A DNA stretch of 52,392 bases from Verrucomicrobiales bacterium (GCA_029213195.1 JARGNI010000040.1:1-52392), one strand, 5' to 3'. Positions 19,201 to 28,351 are shown, numbered from the stretch's first letter. Numbers and translations are program-made. The notes: generated by a model from the letters alone, not told the origin.

Positions 19201-19730
19201 CCCTGGAAGGCGGTCATCGAGTCCCCGGAATTTTTCGCTGGCCCGGCCAGATTCCTGCGGAGCAAGTCTCCGACGTAACGCTGACCAGCATGGATTTACT
19301 GCCGCTCTTCAGCGGCCTCGCTGGTGTGGACCTTCCCGGCGATCGCAATATCGACGGAGCCAATATTTTTCCAATCCTTCAAGGTAAGGAAACCGAATCC
19401 CCCCACGAATTTCTCTACTACTACAACGGAACCAACCTGCAGGCCGTACGCGAAGGCGATTGGAAACTCCATCTCCCAAGAACCGTTGATGACCAGCCGT
19501 TCTGGAACAAGCGAGTGGGGCGCGCAAAAGGCTTCGTCACTCTCGAGGAAAACAGGCTTTTCAATTTGAAAGAAGACATCGGCGAAAAAACGAATGTCGC
19601 CGATGAGAATCCTGCGGTGGTGGACCGACTGTTGAAGCAGGCCGATGTGATCCGTGCAGAACTGGGAGATGTGGATGTTCGCGGGAGCGATCAGCGCAAG
19701 ATCAATCTGGTTGACCCGCAGGAGCGATAA
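16206..19730 (+). CDS. double sulfatase: S1 sulfatase-beta-sandwich-S1 sulfatase
   Basis: 1174 residues. Signal peptide about 1-24 (start ATG 16206, or ATG 16212 two codons on). Domain 1 is a sulfatase with NIVLIFADDLGYGDLGCYG, formylglycine site CTPSRYGLLTG (Cys77), FGKWHLG and FTSDNGG. A beta-sandwich follows at about residues 550-705 (IRYSFESGTLDGW to [13 protein letters not shown]). Then comes a Lys/Pro/Ala linker (PKPKAAAPPAPAPKK). Domain 2 is a second sulfatase from about residue 735 with [11 protein letters not shown] (Cys787) and GKWHMG. Both active sites look intact. The N-terminal half resembles the upstream 678-residue protein. The second domain lacks a signal peptide of its own, as expected for a real fusion. 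Confidence 0.93.
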   Translation: MLMKSIGLALFLGVSLFFDSFVVGEENPPNIVLIFADDLGYGDLGCYGATKVKTPNIDRLAKEGRKFTDAHSASAVCTPSRYGLLTGEYPFKANNGKGLWGPAPITSPLLIDPETVTIADVLKKSGYETAVFGKWHLGFKEGKNDWKEPLRPGPQDLGFDYYFGMPVVNSAPPYVYVENDKVVGADPDDPLVFVGRSGKNVTPITPIPPEAAQRSGNQFSGALEAHQLFNDFEVGTKLTEKATEWIKGRGKNPFFAYFSTTNVHHPFTPAKRFQGTSEAGWYGDFVHELDWIVGEVMKSLEDAGVAENTLVLFTSDNGGMFNHGGREAARLGHKINGDLLGSKFGIWEGGHRVPFIAWWPGKIEAGSVSDQLFCSVDLIASFAALTGQELDDPKDSINMLPALTGDPEKPLRTEMFMTPNKATHMALRKGKWMFIPAKSDGGFRGSQPNQHAWGGAAVTKLVGTPNSDIENGKIKAGAPPAQLYDLEADVNQTKNVYYDHPELTQELAAAIKKARQDSGFKAGAVSKPRAAGAASDGGPPLKKYDDFKPVGNIRYSFESGTLDGWEITGGKLGEPVTGLPALAARKEAPFARHGSHHLSTLVVSRNKPLADTQTGVVKSPAFKLTGDKVSFLVAGGFNKKDLYVALVDAESSHVLKQSGGSRDHQMRRVVWDVSAWKEQTVRFEVVDRITGGWGHLNVDDFSAQGELVAAPSKPKPKAAAPPAPAPKKAENLRAATDKPNFIIIFADDLGYGDISCYNPDAPETPNLDKLASEGFRSMDFFIPANVCSPSRAALLTGRYPMRCGMPVARNEGHPKYKNYGFSSEEITIPDLLDSADYRSLMVGKWHMGMEIEGSHPLDAGFDEHLGIPSNYEGKRGPTHKILYRGREIEAENVPFTALTKRYTDEAVKFIDERKEEPFLLFFSHHIPHTPHIPREEFAGSSGKGKYGDVIQELDHSTGRIMKALAYAGIVENTLVVFTSDNGPGGAGSAGPLRGGKFGTLEGGHRVPGIFRWPGQIPAEQVSDVTLTSMDLLPLFSGLAGVDLPGDRNIDGANIFPILQGKETESPHEFLYYYNGTNLQAVREGDWKLHLPRTVDDQPFWNKRVGRAKGFVTLEENRLFNLKEDIGEKTNVADENPAVVDRLLKQADVIRAELGDVDVRGSDQRKINLVDPQER

Positions 19731-19763
19731 CCCTTATAGCTCCCTCTGTTACCCGCCTTGTCC

Positions 19764-21359
19764 ATGAAGCTTCTTTTCTTTCTCCGCCTCCTTGCCCTGG
19801 GGATTTTCCTGCCCGCTTCCTTTGCATCCGCATCAGGGAATTGGCCTCAGGCAGCGGGCCCTGAAGGCAATTGGCAGGTCGAGGGCGATCCTCCTACGAA
19901 GTGGAGCGCAACACGAAACGAAGGAATTCGCTGGCGAACGCCGCTCCCCGAGGCCGGAATGAGTGGGGTCACCATCTGGGAGAATCGGGTCTTCGTGACC
20001 ACTCACGTTCCGATCGAGACACAGGAAGAGAAGGCCGGGGTCAAAGACATCCTCGGCTTCTGTCTCGATGCGGATACCGGTGAGATTCTCTGGCAGGTCG
20101 AATTGCCGGGCCACGCGTTCATTTCCCTGGCCGGTGGATTCACGGACGGAACCGTCTTTGCCCCGATCACTGATGGAGAGCACGTCTGGTTCTTCAATCG
20201 CTGTGGTTCGATCGGGTGTTTTGATTTTGCCGGAAAGGAAGCCTGGATGCGCGAATGGACACCTCGCTTCAAGCACAACAACCGGCAGGCCGAACCGTAT
20301 CTGGTGGGGGATGCGATCCTCTACGTCGAAGTCGCCAATAAGGAGGCGGGTGCGAAGATGCGAAAGTGGGACGGGCCCGGGAAGCGGGCTCCGAAGGAAA
20401 GTCTCAACGTCCCCGACGGTGTCGATCCGAAGGAAGTTTGGACCTACCTCCATGGCATCGACAAGAAAACCGGGAAAACGCTCTGGCGGGAAAAGGTGGG
20501 CACGGTGGTCCACAACACGCCCGTGGTCGGCAGAACCGCAGACGGGAAACCGGCTGTGGCTCATGCTCGCGGCGGTCCTCATGGGCCTCTCGAAAGACCA
20601 GCGGGACTCAGTCTCACCAGTCTCGCGCCGGGAGAGGAAGGTACGACCCTTTGGAGCACGGAGTTGGCCGGTTTCGACCCGTCCCACGCCAGCCATTGGA
20701 ATGAAGAATACGTGTTCGGATTTCTGCGTATGAATCACCTCGTTCTCGATGCGGCATCGGGAGAACTGCTTCGAGAACAGCCGGTCGATCGGGATGCGAC
20801 GCTTTGGAAATACGAAGCCGCGAAGAAGACGTGGCGGAAGGAAACGGGAGTGGCCCTGAAAGCCGGCAGGCGTCATCCCAATACGAATCAGTCCAATCTC
20901 GTCATCGGGGACTGGCATTGGTTCCTCGTCCACGATTTTCCCTACCTCGGTAGGGTCCACATCGAGACGGGCGTTGTCGAGTATCTCGAACTCCCTGCCC
21001 AGCTCCTCCCGGATCCCACCGATCCGAAGAACGATGTTCTCCTCTGGGGCAAAGCCCATCCGGAAAACGAACCACTCAATGCGTCAGGCTTCGCCGTCGG
21101 AGACAAAGGGCACAAGAGCGGAGGGTGGGGGCACCTCTCGGCGGCAAGTCCCACTCGAGTCGGGAAGTATCTGATTCTGCCGATGGTCACCGGAACCGTC
21201 CACGTGATCGACAGCGAGGTCGCCGAGCTTTCTCCGAAAGCATTCATCGCCACCAACGATCTCGGCCCGGGTGGGGAAATCTGGACCCTTGCTACGATCA
21301 CTTACGCGAACGGGCGGCTCTACGCGCATACGATGACCGAGATTCTCTGTATCGAGTGA
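19764..21359 (+). CDS. secreted PQQ-like (BamB-like) beta-propeller protein
   Basis: 531 residues from ATG 19764; an upstream TTG at 19758 is less likely. Signal peptide [19 protein letters not shown]. Repeated strands of the type [40 protein letters not shown] and VIDSEV are typical of PQQ-like eight-bladed propellers, with the entry [12 protein letters not shown] resembling the W-x-x-F-R-G-P start of these PVC proteins. No cofactor-binding residues could be confirmed, so it may be structural rather than a dehydrogenase. It begins 33 nt after the double sulfatase and is probably co-transcribed. Confidence 0.87.
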   Translation: MKLLFFLRLLALGIFLPASFASASGNWPQAAGPEGNWQVEGDPPTKWSATRNEGIRWRTPLPEAGMSGVTIWENRVFVTTHVPIETQEEKAGVKDILGFCLDADTGEILWQVELPGHAFISLAGGFTDGTVFAPITDGEHVWFFNRCGSIGCFDFAGKEAWMREWTPRFKHNNRQAEPYLVGDAILYVEVANKEAGAKMRKWDGPGKRAPKESLNVPDGVDPKEVWTYLHGIDKKTGKTLWREKVGTVVHNTPVVGRTADGKPAVAHARGGPHGPLERPAGLSLTSLAPGEEGTTLWSTELAGFDPSHASHWNEEYVFGFLRMNHLVLDAASGELLREQPVDRDATLWKYEAAKKTWRKETGVALKAGRRHPNTNQSNLVIGDWHWFLVHDFPYLGRVHIETGVVEYLELPAQLLPDPTDPKNDVLLWGKAHPENEPLNASGFAVGDKGHKSGGWGHLSAASPTRVGKYLILPMVTGTVHVIDSEVAELSPKAFIATNDLGPGGEIWTLATITYANGRLYAHTMTEILCIE

Positions 21360-21365
21360 GGGGAG

Positions 21366-21657
21366 ATGAAGCCCGAGGAACATACGCTTGCCGAACTCCT
21401 CAAATCGCAGGGTTACCCGACCGGGCATTTCGAAAAGTGGCACCTGGGAACCCTGACCACCGAGATCCAGGATGCCAACCGGGAAAGGGAGAGGGCAGTA
21501 CTGGGCGACGGTCCAAGGTCAGTGGAAGTTGTTAGCGAGTAAAGATCTGGCCCAGGCCCGGCTTTATGACACTGCCAGGGACTACAAGGAAGAAAACGAT
21601 TTGGCCAAAGCCGAGCCAGAGGTCGCCGCCAAGCTCCTGCAAAGCCTGAAAGACTAG
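21366..21657 (+). pseudogene. decayed sulfatase relic
   Basis: The first part reads [20 protein letters not shown] then [14 protein letters not shown], a sulfatase GKWHLG region in which Gly of the motif is replaced by Glu. After a stop at 21540-21542 in that frame, the +1 frame carries [18 protein letters not shown] then YKEENDLAKAEPEVAAKLLQ, the typical end of an arylsulfatase. The N-terminus with the formylglycine site and the whole central part are missing, so an internal deletion and a frame change occurred. Only about 290 bp remain of a gene that should be about 1.4 kb. Confidence 0.85.
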
Positions 21658-21770
21658 CAAGCGACCCTGCCGGAAGAACCTACGGGGGACGTGTTTTCAA
21701 AGCATCGGAGATAGCGGGGGATCTCGGATCTACGGGAGTCCATTCACGCCTATAGTCGGTTTCGGGAGAT

Positions 21771-21929
21771 TTTGGAGTGCGGCGACTCGGCGCCGCTTTG
21801 GGTAGCGTTCCCTTCCGTGATGAATGCCCCCGTCTCCCGCGGCGAGATTTTCGAAGCCCATTGGCATCTCCTTAGCCAGCAATTTTCCGTTTCCCGAACG
21901 AAAGCGGTGTCAGGTCACCGCACTCCAAA
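21771..21929. repeat. REP-pair / MITE-like element, copy 1 (159 bp)
   Basis: Perfect 12-bp terminal inverted repeats TTTGGAGTGCGG / CCGCACTCCAAA. Each end also holds a small hairpin (GGCG...CGCC at the left, GCGGTG...CACCGC at the right). No coding capacity. A second copy of nearly the same length lies at 30468-30625. The rest of the 404-bp gap between the sulfatase relic and the DUF1592 gene shows nothing recognisable. Confidence 0.85.
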
Positions 21930-22061
21930 TGTGATTTTCGTCTCGGGGCGTCAAACCATGTCTGCTGGTTCCTTGGTCCACCCAAGGCGTGCATCGCGCC
22001 GTTGACGGAGAGGTGCGTGGTAGGCAATGGTGGCTAGGCGACCCGTCTTCGAAGACACTCC

Positions 22062-25000
22062 ATGCACCGTTTCATTTCCCTGCTCCTCAGCGCTCTTTGC
22101 TGCCTCGGAATTCTCTCCGGACAGGAGAAGCCTGCGTTCACGGTAGAGTCGGATCAGGAAGCACCTTTCAATGATGAAAACTTGAGCGTGCAGGTTTCGA
22201 ATAATGACTTGCTGGCTGGCGCGGCATTCACTTCGAACCTGCCCACTCCGAAAGGACATCCGAAGAAGCTCACCGATGGTGAGGGGCATGAGTTTATCCA
22301 GGGAAGTTGCACCTATGGTGAGAATTCTACGGAGGACTGGATCGTGACATTCTCGAATCTTCGCATTGAAGAACTTCATGAGATTCGCGTGTTCTCCGCA
22401 AATCGGGATGGCCGTTCGCAGCAGGACTACGACGTCTTTTTCAGCGAGGACCAAGGGAAAACGTTTCGTCCGCTCGCGAAGGACATCCTCGCCAACCAGC
22501 GTGGGGGTTACAATCTCACCCGCGTGCCCGTCAAAGCCGGGCGAGTCACGGATCTTCGGTTCGTGTTTCGGAATCCCAACGAGCGGAAAAGGCCGACCAC
22601 AGAGCTCCACTCCGCGCTCTACGAGATCGATGCGATCGGGATCGGCACCGGAGAATCGAGGGTGGGCCCATCGCTCTCCGAAGCCAGGAAAAAGGGGAGG
22701 GAGCAATCACGCTTTCTCTCCGGTCCGTTGGCGGTCGGCGAGGAGGGTGAGATTCCTCAACCCGACCTCGTCGGTTTCCAGTCGGAGATTCAACCGCTGC
22801 TCGAGACCGCCTGCGTGCAATGCCATGGACCCGAGAAACAGAAAGGCAAGTTTCGCGTCGATACTCTGAATCCGGATCTCCACACCGGCGGGGATGTGGA
22901 CTGGTGGCTCGAAGTTCTCGCTGTCCTCAGCAACCACGAGATGCCACCCGAGGACGACGTCGAGCTTGCCGATGCCGATCGGGCAAAATTGATCGATTGG
23001 TTGTCCCAGGAAGTCCAGATCGCCTCCCTTGTCCGACGGGCCGGGGCGGAGCACACGTCCTTTCGTCGCATGACGCGATACGAGTATACGAACACGCTCC
23101 AGGACCTCCTCGGTTTGCCCTACGAGTTTGGAGCTGACCTGCCACCAGAGACGGCCTCCCGGGATGGGTTTCGGAACAGCTCGGAAATGCTGAAGCTCAC
23201 CGCGATGCAATTTGAGACCTATCGCAACCTTGCGCGGACATCCCTCGAAAAAGCGACGGTTCGTGGGGAACGTCCGCCGACTCAGTGGGTCACTGCGGAG
23301 TTTGATGGATCGGCGGATGCCGTCCTAGCGGATGTGGAGAAGCGCGTCGAGCAGGCGGTGAAGAAGGGCGGCAATCCCAACCTCGATGCGATCCGGAGGC
23401 GGGCCAACCCCAATCAGTATGCCAACTGGTTTCGTTTCACGAAAGACGGACGGGACATCGCTGCCGGAACCGTTCGAACCTCTCCGCCGTCCGAGAAGCA
23501 GGTCGCGCCGCAATCCCAGCCCAAGGTGCAACTTGTCTTGAATGCGGTTCGAAACGGGGGGCGACTTCGCAGTCGCCAGGTGGAGCTGAATCTCGGCAGG
23601 GTGCTGCCGGATGAGGGCCATCTCCGTCTTCGAGTCTGGGCTTCGCGAAGCTCGGCGGACAATCCTCGGGTTCCGGTTCTTCAACCCACCTTTGGATTTG
23701 GAAGAGGAAACAACGGCGTCGTGAATTTTCCCGTGGGAGAAAGCCAGGTCATCGATGCGCGACCGGGCAAACCGCAGATCTACGAATGGACCATCCCTCT
23801 CTCGGAGATTCAGCGGAACCCACTGCGTGGTGAAGTGGTGCCGGGCCGGGATTCCACGGAACGCGTTTCCCTGGCAAATGTGTATCCCACACCGGAGGAT
23901 GTGAAGTTTGCGGACCTGCCCGCGATTCTCATCGATCATGTCGAGATCGCCTGGCCCTTCTACGAGGAGTGGCCTCCGGAGTCGCATCGGCGAGTGTTTC
24001 CCAAAGAGCACCAGTGGAGAGACGAGAAGACTCGTGCGGAATCGGTCCTGGGTGACTTCCTGACACGGGCCTGGCGACAGCCGGTGGAGAAGGCCGCCCT
24101 CGATCGAATGATGGCGCTATTCACCGAGTTCCGTCCCCAATGTGAGGATTTCGAGGAAACCATTCTCGAAGTGCTCGCGGTGGGGCTCGCTTCGCCGAGG
24201 TTTCTCTATCTTGTCCAGGAGTCGGAACCTGGAGATTCCCTGACAAGCTACGAACTGGCGACCCGGCTTTCCTACTTTCTTTGGTGCAGCACGCCGGATG
24301 AGAGGCTCCTGCAGCTTGCCGAGACAGATGCTTTGCAGGATCCCGAGGTTCTCGCCGCACAGACGAAACGCATGCTCAAGGACCCTCGGTCCAAGCGTTT
24401 CGCCGAGCAGTTCGTCCACCAGTGGCTGAGCCTTGAGATGCTCGATATCCTGACGGTCGACAAGAAAGTGCATCCGACCTTCAGCGACGAATTGAAGACA
24501 GCGATGCATGGCGAGATCATTGCCTTCTTTGAAGAGATCCTCTTGAAGAATCGAAGTGTTCTTGATTTCATCGAGTCCGACTATGCTCTCTTGAACGAGC
24601 GGCTCGCGCAGCACTATGGGTTACCCGAGGTGCATGGTCCCGACTACCAGCGTGTCGCCCTGACTCCGAAAGACGGCAGGGGTGGTCTGCTCACGCAGGG
24701 AGGCGTCCTCGCGATGACGTCGAACGGGATCGACTCCAATCCCCTGCGACGTGGCGTCTGGCTCCTCGAGAATCTTCTCCATGATCCGCCGCCACCGCCA
24801 CCTCCAGCCGTGCCCGAGATCGATGTGGCGGATCCGGAAATTGCGAAGATGACGCTCAAGCAGCGCCTTGAGCAACACCGCGACGATGCCGCGTGCCAGT
24901 CCTGCCACGAGCGGATCGATCCCTGGGGGATCGCCTTCGAGAACTTCGATGCGATCGGGAACTGGAGAACCACGGCCAATAATCAGCCGGTCGATTCCCA

Positions 25001-25250
25001 TGCCGTCCTTTTCAATAAGGAGCCTCTCGACGGAATGGAGGGGCTGAAGCGCTACCTGCTCGAAAATCGCCAGGATCAGTTTGTCGAGGCACTCGCTCAC
25101 AAGATGACGACTTTCGCTCTGGGACGACCGCTGAGTTTTGGCGATCGATCTCACATCACTCGCATCGCAGCCGATTTGAGGATGGAAAATGACGGGCTCG
25201 CGACCTTGGTTCACTTGATCGTGCAGAGTGAAATTTTCCGCACAAAATAA
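22062..25250 (+). CDS. DUF1592 planctomycete-type cytochrome c protein
   Basis: 1062 residues with signal peptide (about 1-20). Residues 45-195 look like a discoidin-type (F5/8C-like) beta-sandwich. Then comes a cytochrome c-like segment with CVQCH (residues 251-255), the DUF1587 region starting RRMTRYEYTNTLQDLLGL, DUF1595/1592 regions (TRAWRQPVEK; ELATRLSYFLWCSTPDERLL), DUF1588 with GGLLTQGGVLAMTSNG and a second haem-type CQSCH (Cys945) in ERIDPWGIAFENFD, and DUF1585 at the end (ALAHKMTTFALGRPL). This is the standard large partner of DUF1552 proteins in PVC bacteria. The role is unknown, presumably a periplasmic redox or binding function. The DUF1552 gene follows after a repeat-filled 271-bp gap. 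Confidence 0.94.
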   Translation: MHRFISLLLSALCCLGILSGQEKPAFTVESDQEAPFNDENLSVQVSNNDLLAGAAFTSNLPTPKGHPKKLTDGEGHEFIQGSCTYGENSTEDWIVTFSNLRIEELHEIRVFSANRDGRSQQDYDVFFSEDQGKTFRPLAKDILANQRGGYNLTRVPVKAGRVTDLRFVFRNPNERKRPTTELHSALYEIDAIGIGTGESRVGPSLSEARKKGREQSRFLSGPLAVGEEGEIPQPDLVGFQSEIQPLLETACVQCHGPEKQKGKFRVDTLNPDLHTGGDVDWWLEVLAVLSNHEMPPEDDVELADADRAKLIDWLSQEVQIASLVRRAGAEHTSFRRMTRYEYTNTLQDLLGLPYEFGADLPPETASRDGFRNSSEMLKLTAMQFETYRNLARTSLEKATVRGERPPTQWVTAEFDGSADAVLADVEKRVEQAVKKGGNPNLDAIRRRANPNQYANWFRFTKDGRDIAAGTVRTSPPSEKQVAPQSQPKVQLVLNAVRNGGRLRSRQVELNLGRVLPDEGHLRLRVWASRSSADNPRVPVLQPTFGFGRGNNGVVNFPVGESQVIDARPGKPQIYEWTIPLSEIQRNPLRGEVVPGRDSTERVSLANVYPTPEDVKFADLPAILIDHVEIAWPFYEEWPPESHRRVFPKEHQWRDEKTRAESVLGDFLTRAWRQPVEKAALDRMMALFTEFRPQCEDFEETILEVLAVGLASPRFLYLVQESEPGDSLTSYELATRLSYFLWCSTPDERLLQLAETDALQDPEVLAAQTKRMLKDPRSKRFAEQFVHQWLSLEMLDILTVDKKVHPTFSDELKTAMHGEIIAFFEEILLKNRSVLDFIESDYALLNERLAQHYGLPEVHGPDYQRVALTPKDGRGGLLTQGGVLAMTSNGIDSNPLRRGVWLLENLLHDPPPPPPPAVPEIDVADPEIAKMTLKQRLEQHRDDAACQSCHERIDPWGIAFENFDAIGNWRTTANNQPVDSHAVLFNKEPLDGMEGLKRYLLENRQDQFVEALAHKMTTFALGRPLSFGDRSHITRIAADLRMENDGLATLVHLIVQSEIFRTK

Positions 25251-25295
25251 CTTCAATAGTTAGAGGCGGGCAATGCAATGAGCTCTTTTGTTTTC

Positions 25296-25334
25296 AACGC
25301 GAATGAAAAAGAATTTTCGCGAATGACGCGAATG
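25296..25334 (-). repeat. TTCGCG-rich dispersed repeat, copy 6 (inverted)
   Basis: AACGCGAATGAAAAAGAATT followed by TTCGCGAATGACGCGAAT; same orientation as the copy at 13039. It lies in the gap between the DUF1592 and DUF1552 genes. Confidence 0.82.
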
Positions 25335-25427
25335 TTCCCGCCAGATGAAACTCTGCCGTTCGAAGTTCCCGGAAGGCACTCTGCTGCCCGGTAGATAAAC
25401 AATTCGTCATCCACCCACACCTTTAAA

Positions 25428-25471
25428 ATTTCGCGAAATTCGCGTTCATTCCTTTCCATTCGCGTTAGAAT
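25428..25471 (+). repeat. TTCGCG-rich dispersed repeat, copy 7 (forward)
   Basis: ATTTCGCGAAATTCGCGTTC followed by ATTCCTTTCCATTCGCGTTA, the best-conserved forward copy. It ends 50 bp before the DUF1552 start and forms an outward-facing pair with the inverted copy 92 bp to its left. Confidence 0.85.
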
Positions 25472-25521
25472 ATTCAAACCGACCCGCTTCGCGGACCACG
25501 CCACCTCTCTCCATCCAGCTC

Positions 25522-26901
25522 ATGAACATCGCCAGCCTCGATCGCCGCAAGTTTCTCCGAGGAACCGGAATTGGACTCGCGCTGCCCTGGCTCGAAACCT
25601 TTGCTTCGGCTGCCCCGGCACCAAACAAGAAGCGTTTCGCAGCTTTCTATCTCCCCGATGGCGTTCCCATGCCGACAAAGGAAGATCCCGCGCACAAGGC
25701 CTGGAGCTGGTTCCCATTGCAGTCGGGGCGGGATTACGAATTCACCAATCCACTCAAACCTTTCGCGCCGCTTCGCGACGACCTCACCATCATTGGTGGT
25801 TTGTCCCATCCTGGTGCCCGGAATGTCCACGGCCATTCCAACGCGGATCAGTTTCTCACCGGAGCAGTCACCACCCCGGAGGGCGATGTCTATGGGCCCT
25901 ACCAGAACTCCATTTCGCTCGACCAGGTCTTTGCGAATGAGGTAGGCGATGAAACGCGCTACGCTTCCCTCATTCTATCCACCGATGGAGGCACCGGCGG
26001 ACCTCGGGGCGCGACTACGATGTCCTTTGATCAGAATGGGCGCCACATGCCGGCTGAGCATCGCCCCAAGCGAATCTTCGATCAGCTCTTTGTTACCGGC
26101 AGTGCCGACGAAGCCCGCAAGCTGGCGATGAGCACCAGCGCTCTCGACGCGCTCATGGACGATGCGAAATCGCTGCAACGCAAGCTGTCGAGTCACGACA
26201 GCGAGACGCTCGATGACTACCTTGCTTCCGTACGCGAAACCGAGATTCGAGTCGAGAAGGCCCGTCGCTGGCTCGATATTCCGAGACCGGTAGTGGACAG
26301 CTCGACCCTGAATCTCGAGGTCACACCCGAGATGCCGAAGGAGTATCTTCGCGCGATGTATGATCTCATCTTTCTCGCCTTCCAGACCGATTCGACCCGG
26401 ACTGTGACCTACCAGATCGGGCAGGAGGGACAGAAGGGGATCAGCAACACGCTCTCGAAGTCCGTCTGCAATACCCTCGCCCACCAGCTTTCACACGAGA
26501 CCCGGAATCCGGGCGGATGGGAGCGATTCGGAAACTACATCGCGTTCCTCAACGAGCAGTATGTCTATTTCGCCAATCGCCTGAAGTCGACGCCGGAAGG
26601 CGAGGGGAGCATGCTGGACAATACGCTTCTCTTCTTCGGTTCCGCCTCCAGTGGCTTTCACCTGTCGCGAAACTATCCGCTCATCCTGACAGGAGGAAAG
26701 AACATGGGATTCCAGCACGGCCAGTTTCTCCGCTACGGAGAACCACCGAAAAAGAAAATTCCCATGAGTGATGCAGGCTATCGGACCGAGATGGACTACG
26801 AGGAGCTTCCGTTGTCGAATCTCTACCTGACGATGCTTCACAAGCTTGGCGTCGAGGCCGAGGCTTTTGCGGATAGTGAGAAGACCTTGTCGGAGGTCTG
26901 A
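25522..26901 (+). CDS. DUF1552 domain-containing protein (Tat-exported)
   Basis: 459 residues. The N-terminus SLDRRKFLRGTGIGLALP is a twin-arginine export signal. It is followed by the DUF1552 opening RFAAFYLPDGVPMP, HGHSNADQFLTG, a segment with QIGQEGQKGISN and the C-terminal LILTGGKNMGFQHGQFLRY. DUF1552 proteins pair with DUF1592 cytochromes, as here; they belong to the alkaline-phosphatase-like group related to DUF1501 and have no proven substrate. The gene ends 22 bp before the convergent sulfatase gene. Confidence 0.94.
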   Translation: MNIASLDRRKFLRGTGIGLALPWLETFASAAPAPNKKRFAAFYLPDGVPMPTKEDPAHKAWSWFPLQSGRDYEFTNPLKPFAPLRDDLTIIGGLSHPGARNVHGHSNADQFLTGAVTTPEGDVYGPYQNSISLDQVFANEVGDETRYASLILSTDGGTGGPRGATTMSFDQNGRHMPAEHRPKRIFDQLFVTGSADEARKLAMSTSALDALMDDAKSLQRKLSSHDSETLDDYLASVRETEIRVEKARRWLDIPRPVVDSSTLNLEVTPEMPKEYLRAMYDLIFLAFQTDSTRTVTYQIGQEGQKGISNTLSKSVCNTLAHQLSHETRNPGGWERFGNYIAFLNEQYVYFANRLKSTPEGEGSMLDNTLLFFGSASSGFHLSRNYPLILTGGKNMGFQHGQFLRYGEPPKKKIPMSDAGYRTEMDYEELPLSNLYLTMLHKLGVEAEAFADSEKTLSEV

Positions 26902-26923
26902 CGTCGAGAGTAGACCTCGAGTC

Positions 26924-28351
26924 TCACGGAGCCACAAATCGACTTGCGGCCTTGTAGGCTTTGTGACCGGTGGAGCTGGCCGGCAGCACCTCGGCTTCCT
27001 CGGTGGGCAAGTGCTTGCGATGGTTGTCGATCACCTGCGCCAAGTCCTCGCGTCCTGCCAGGTTGGTCCACTCGTTCGGATCCTCGCGGTGATCGTAGAA
27101 TTCCTCCGAACCATCGAGGTAGCAAATGTAGCGGTAGTGCTCTGATCGAACAGCGTAGTTTCCTTTTCCAAACGACGACAGGGAGACATGAGGCCATTCG
27201 GCTCCCGGGTTCTTCAGCAGGGGCACAAGGGAGTTTCCTTCCTGTGTCTCGTCCTTCGGCAGCCCTGTCAGATCCAGAAGCGTGGGGAAAATGTCGAGAA
27301 GCTGAGCCGGTTTGTTCGACCGCTGCCCTTCCTCGAATCCCGGGGCCGCCACGATCAAGGGGACGCGATCGCCATCTTCCCAGATCGTCCGCTTCGCCCA
27401 GCGTTGCTTTTCCCCGAGGTGAAACCCGTGATCGGAAAAGAGAACCAGGATGGTGTTGTCCTTGTGTGGGGAAGCTTCCACCGCATCCAGCACCAGCCCG
27501 AGGCAGTGATCGGCGAACGCTACCGAGGCGAGGTAGGATTGCACCGCGTGCTCCCACTGTCCGGCGGACTTCACCCAGGAATGCTCGGGTGAGACATGGT
27601 TCTCATTGGTCAGCGCGATCGCATACTCGCTGAGATCTTCGCGATCATTCGCTTTCACTTCGGGAAGTTGAATCTCATCGAGGGGAAACAAGTCGAACCA
27701 CTTCTTCGGAGCATACATCGGCACGTGAGGACGATAGAAACCAACCCCCATGAAAAACGGTTTCTCAAGATCTTCCGGCATCGCCTTCAGCTTCTCGATC
27801 GCCCAGTGGGCAATCTTGTGATCCGGCATGTCTTCGTCGCGCTCCGGAAACGCGCCCCAATCCCAGAGCGGATGGCCATGCGGTTGGGAGATCTTCTTCT
27901 TCGGTCGCGGACCAAATCCTCCCATACTGCCGCCATACTCCTGGAAGAAACGCTTGTCGCCGGTGTGAAAAAGTTTCCCCGCAGCGAGGGTATCGTAGCC
28001 ATGCTTCGCAAAACGCTCCGGCAACGTGTCGAGATCCTGGAGGGCGGGGGCTTTCTTCAAATCCGGCCCGAGGAAATAGACTCCCGACGTATGCGGATGA
28101 CGCCCGGTCATGAGACTGGCCCGCGAGGGGTTGCAGACGGGAGACTGGCAGTGGGCGTTGGCAAACAGTGTTCCCTGTGCAGCGAGCCGATCGATATTCG
28201 GCGTCTTCGCCTGGGGATGTCCACCGAGGCAACCGGTCCAGTCGTTCAGGTCGTCGATCGAGAACAGGATGATGTTGGGTTTCTTCTCCGCTGATTGTGC
28301 AGGGGAGAGTAGGTAGGAAAGAAGGAGAAAGCTGAGAAGGAAAGTTCGCAT
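26924..28351 (-). CDS. secreted iduronate-2-sulfatase-like sulfatase
   Basis: 475 residues starting at ATG 28351, which gives a proper signal peptide (MRTFLLSFLLLSYLLSPAQS); the frame also opens at 28402. The metal-site strand is NIILFSIDDLNDWTGCLGG and the formylglycine motif is CNPSRASLMTG with Cys73. GKLFHTGDKRFF and LFSDHGFHLGE are typical of the iduronate-2-sulfatase/choline-sulfatase-like subgroup rather than of the other sulfatases here, which carry GKWHLG. Length fits the subgroup. It stands alone on the minus strand, convergent with DUF1552. Confidence 0.92.
   Translation of the reverse strand: MRTFLLSFLLLSYLLSPAQSAEKKPNIILFSIDDLNDWTGCLGGHPQAKTPNIDRLAAQGTLFANAHCQSPVCNPSRASLMTGRHPHTSGVYFLGPDLKKAPALQDLDTLPERFAKHGYDTLAAGKLFHTGDKRFFQEYGGSMGGFGPRPKKKISQPHGHPLWDWGAFPERDEDMPDHKIAHWAIEKLKAMPEDLEKPFFMGVGFYRPHVPMYAPKKWFDLFPLDEIQLPEVKANDREDLSEYAIALTNENHVSPEHSWVKSAGQWEHAVQSYLASVAFADHCLGLVLDAVEASPHKDNTILVLFSDHGFHLGEKQRWAKRTIWEDGDRVPLIVAAPGFEEGQRSNKPAQLLDIFPTLLDLTGLPKDETQEGNSLVPLLKNPGAEWPHVSLSSFGKGNYAVRSEHYRYICYLDGSEEFYDHREDPNEWTNLAGREDLAQVIDNHRKHLPTEEAEVLPASSTGHKAYKAASRFVAP

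Noticed and set aside
21989-22174. Short frame overlapping the DUF1592 start
   Set aside because: It is an out-of-frame shadow; the DUF1592 signal peptide at 22062 explains the region.
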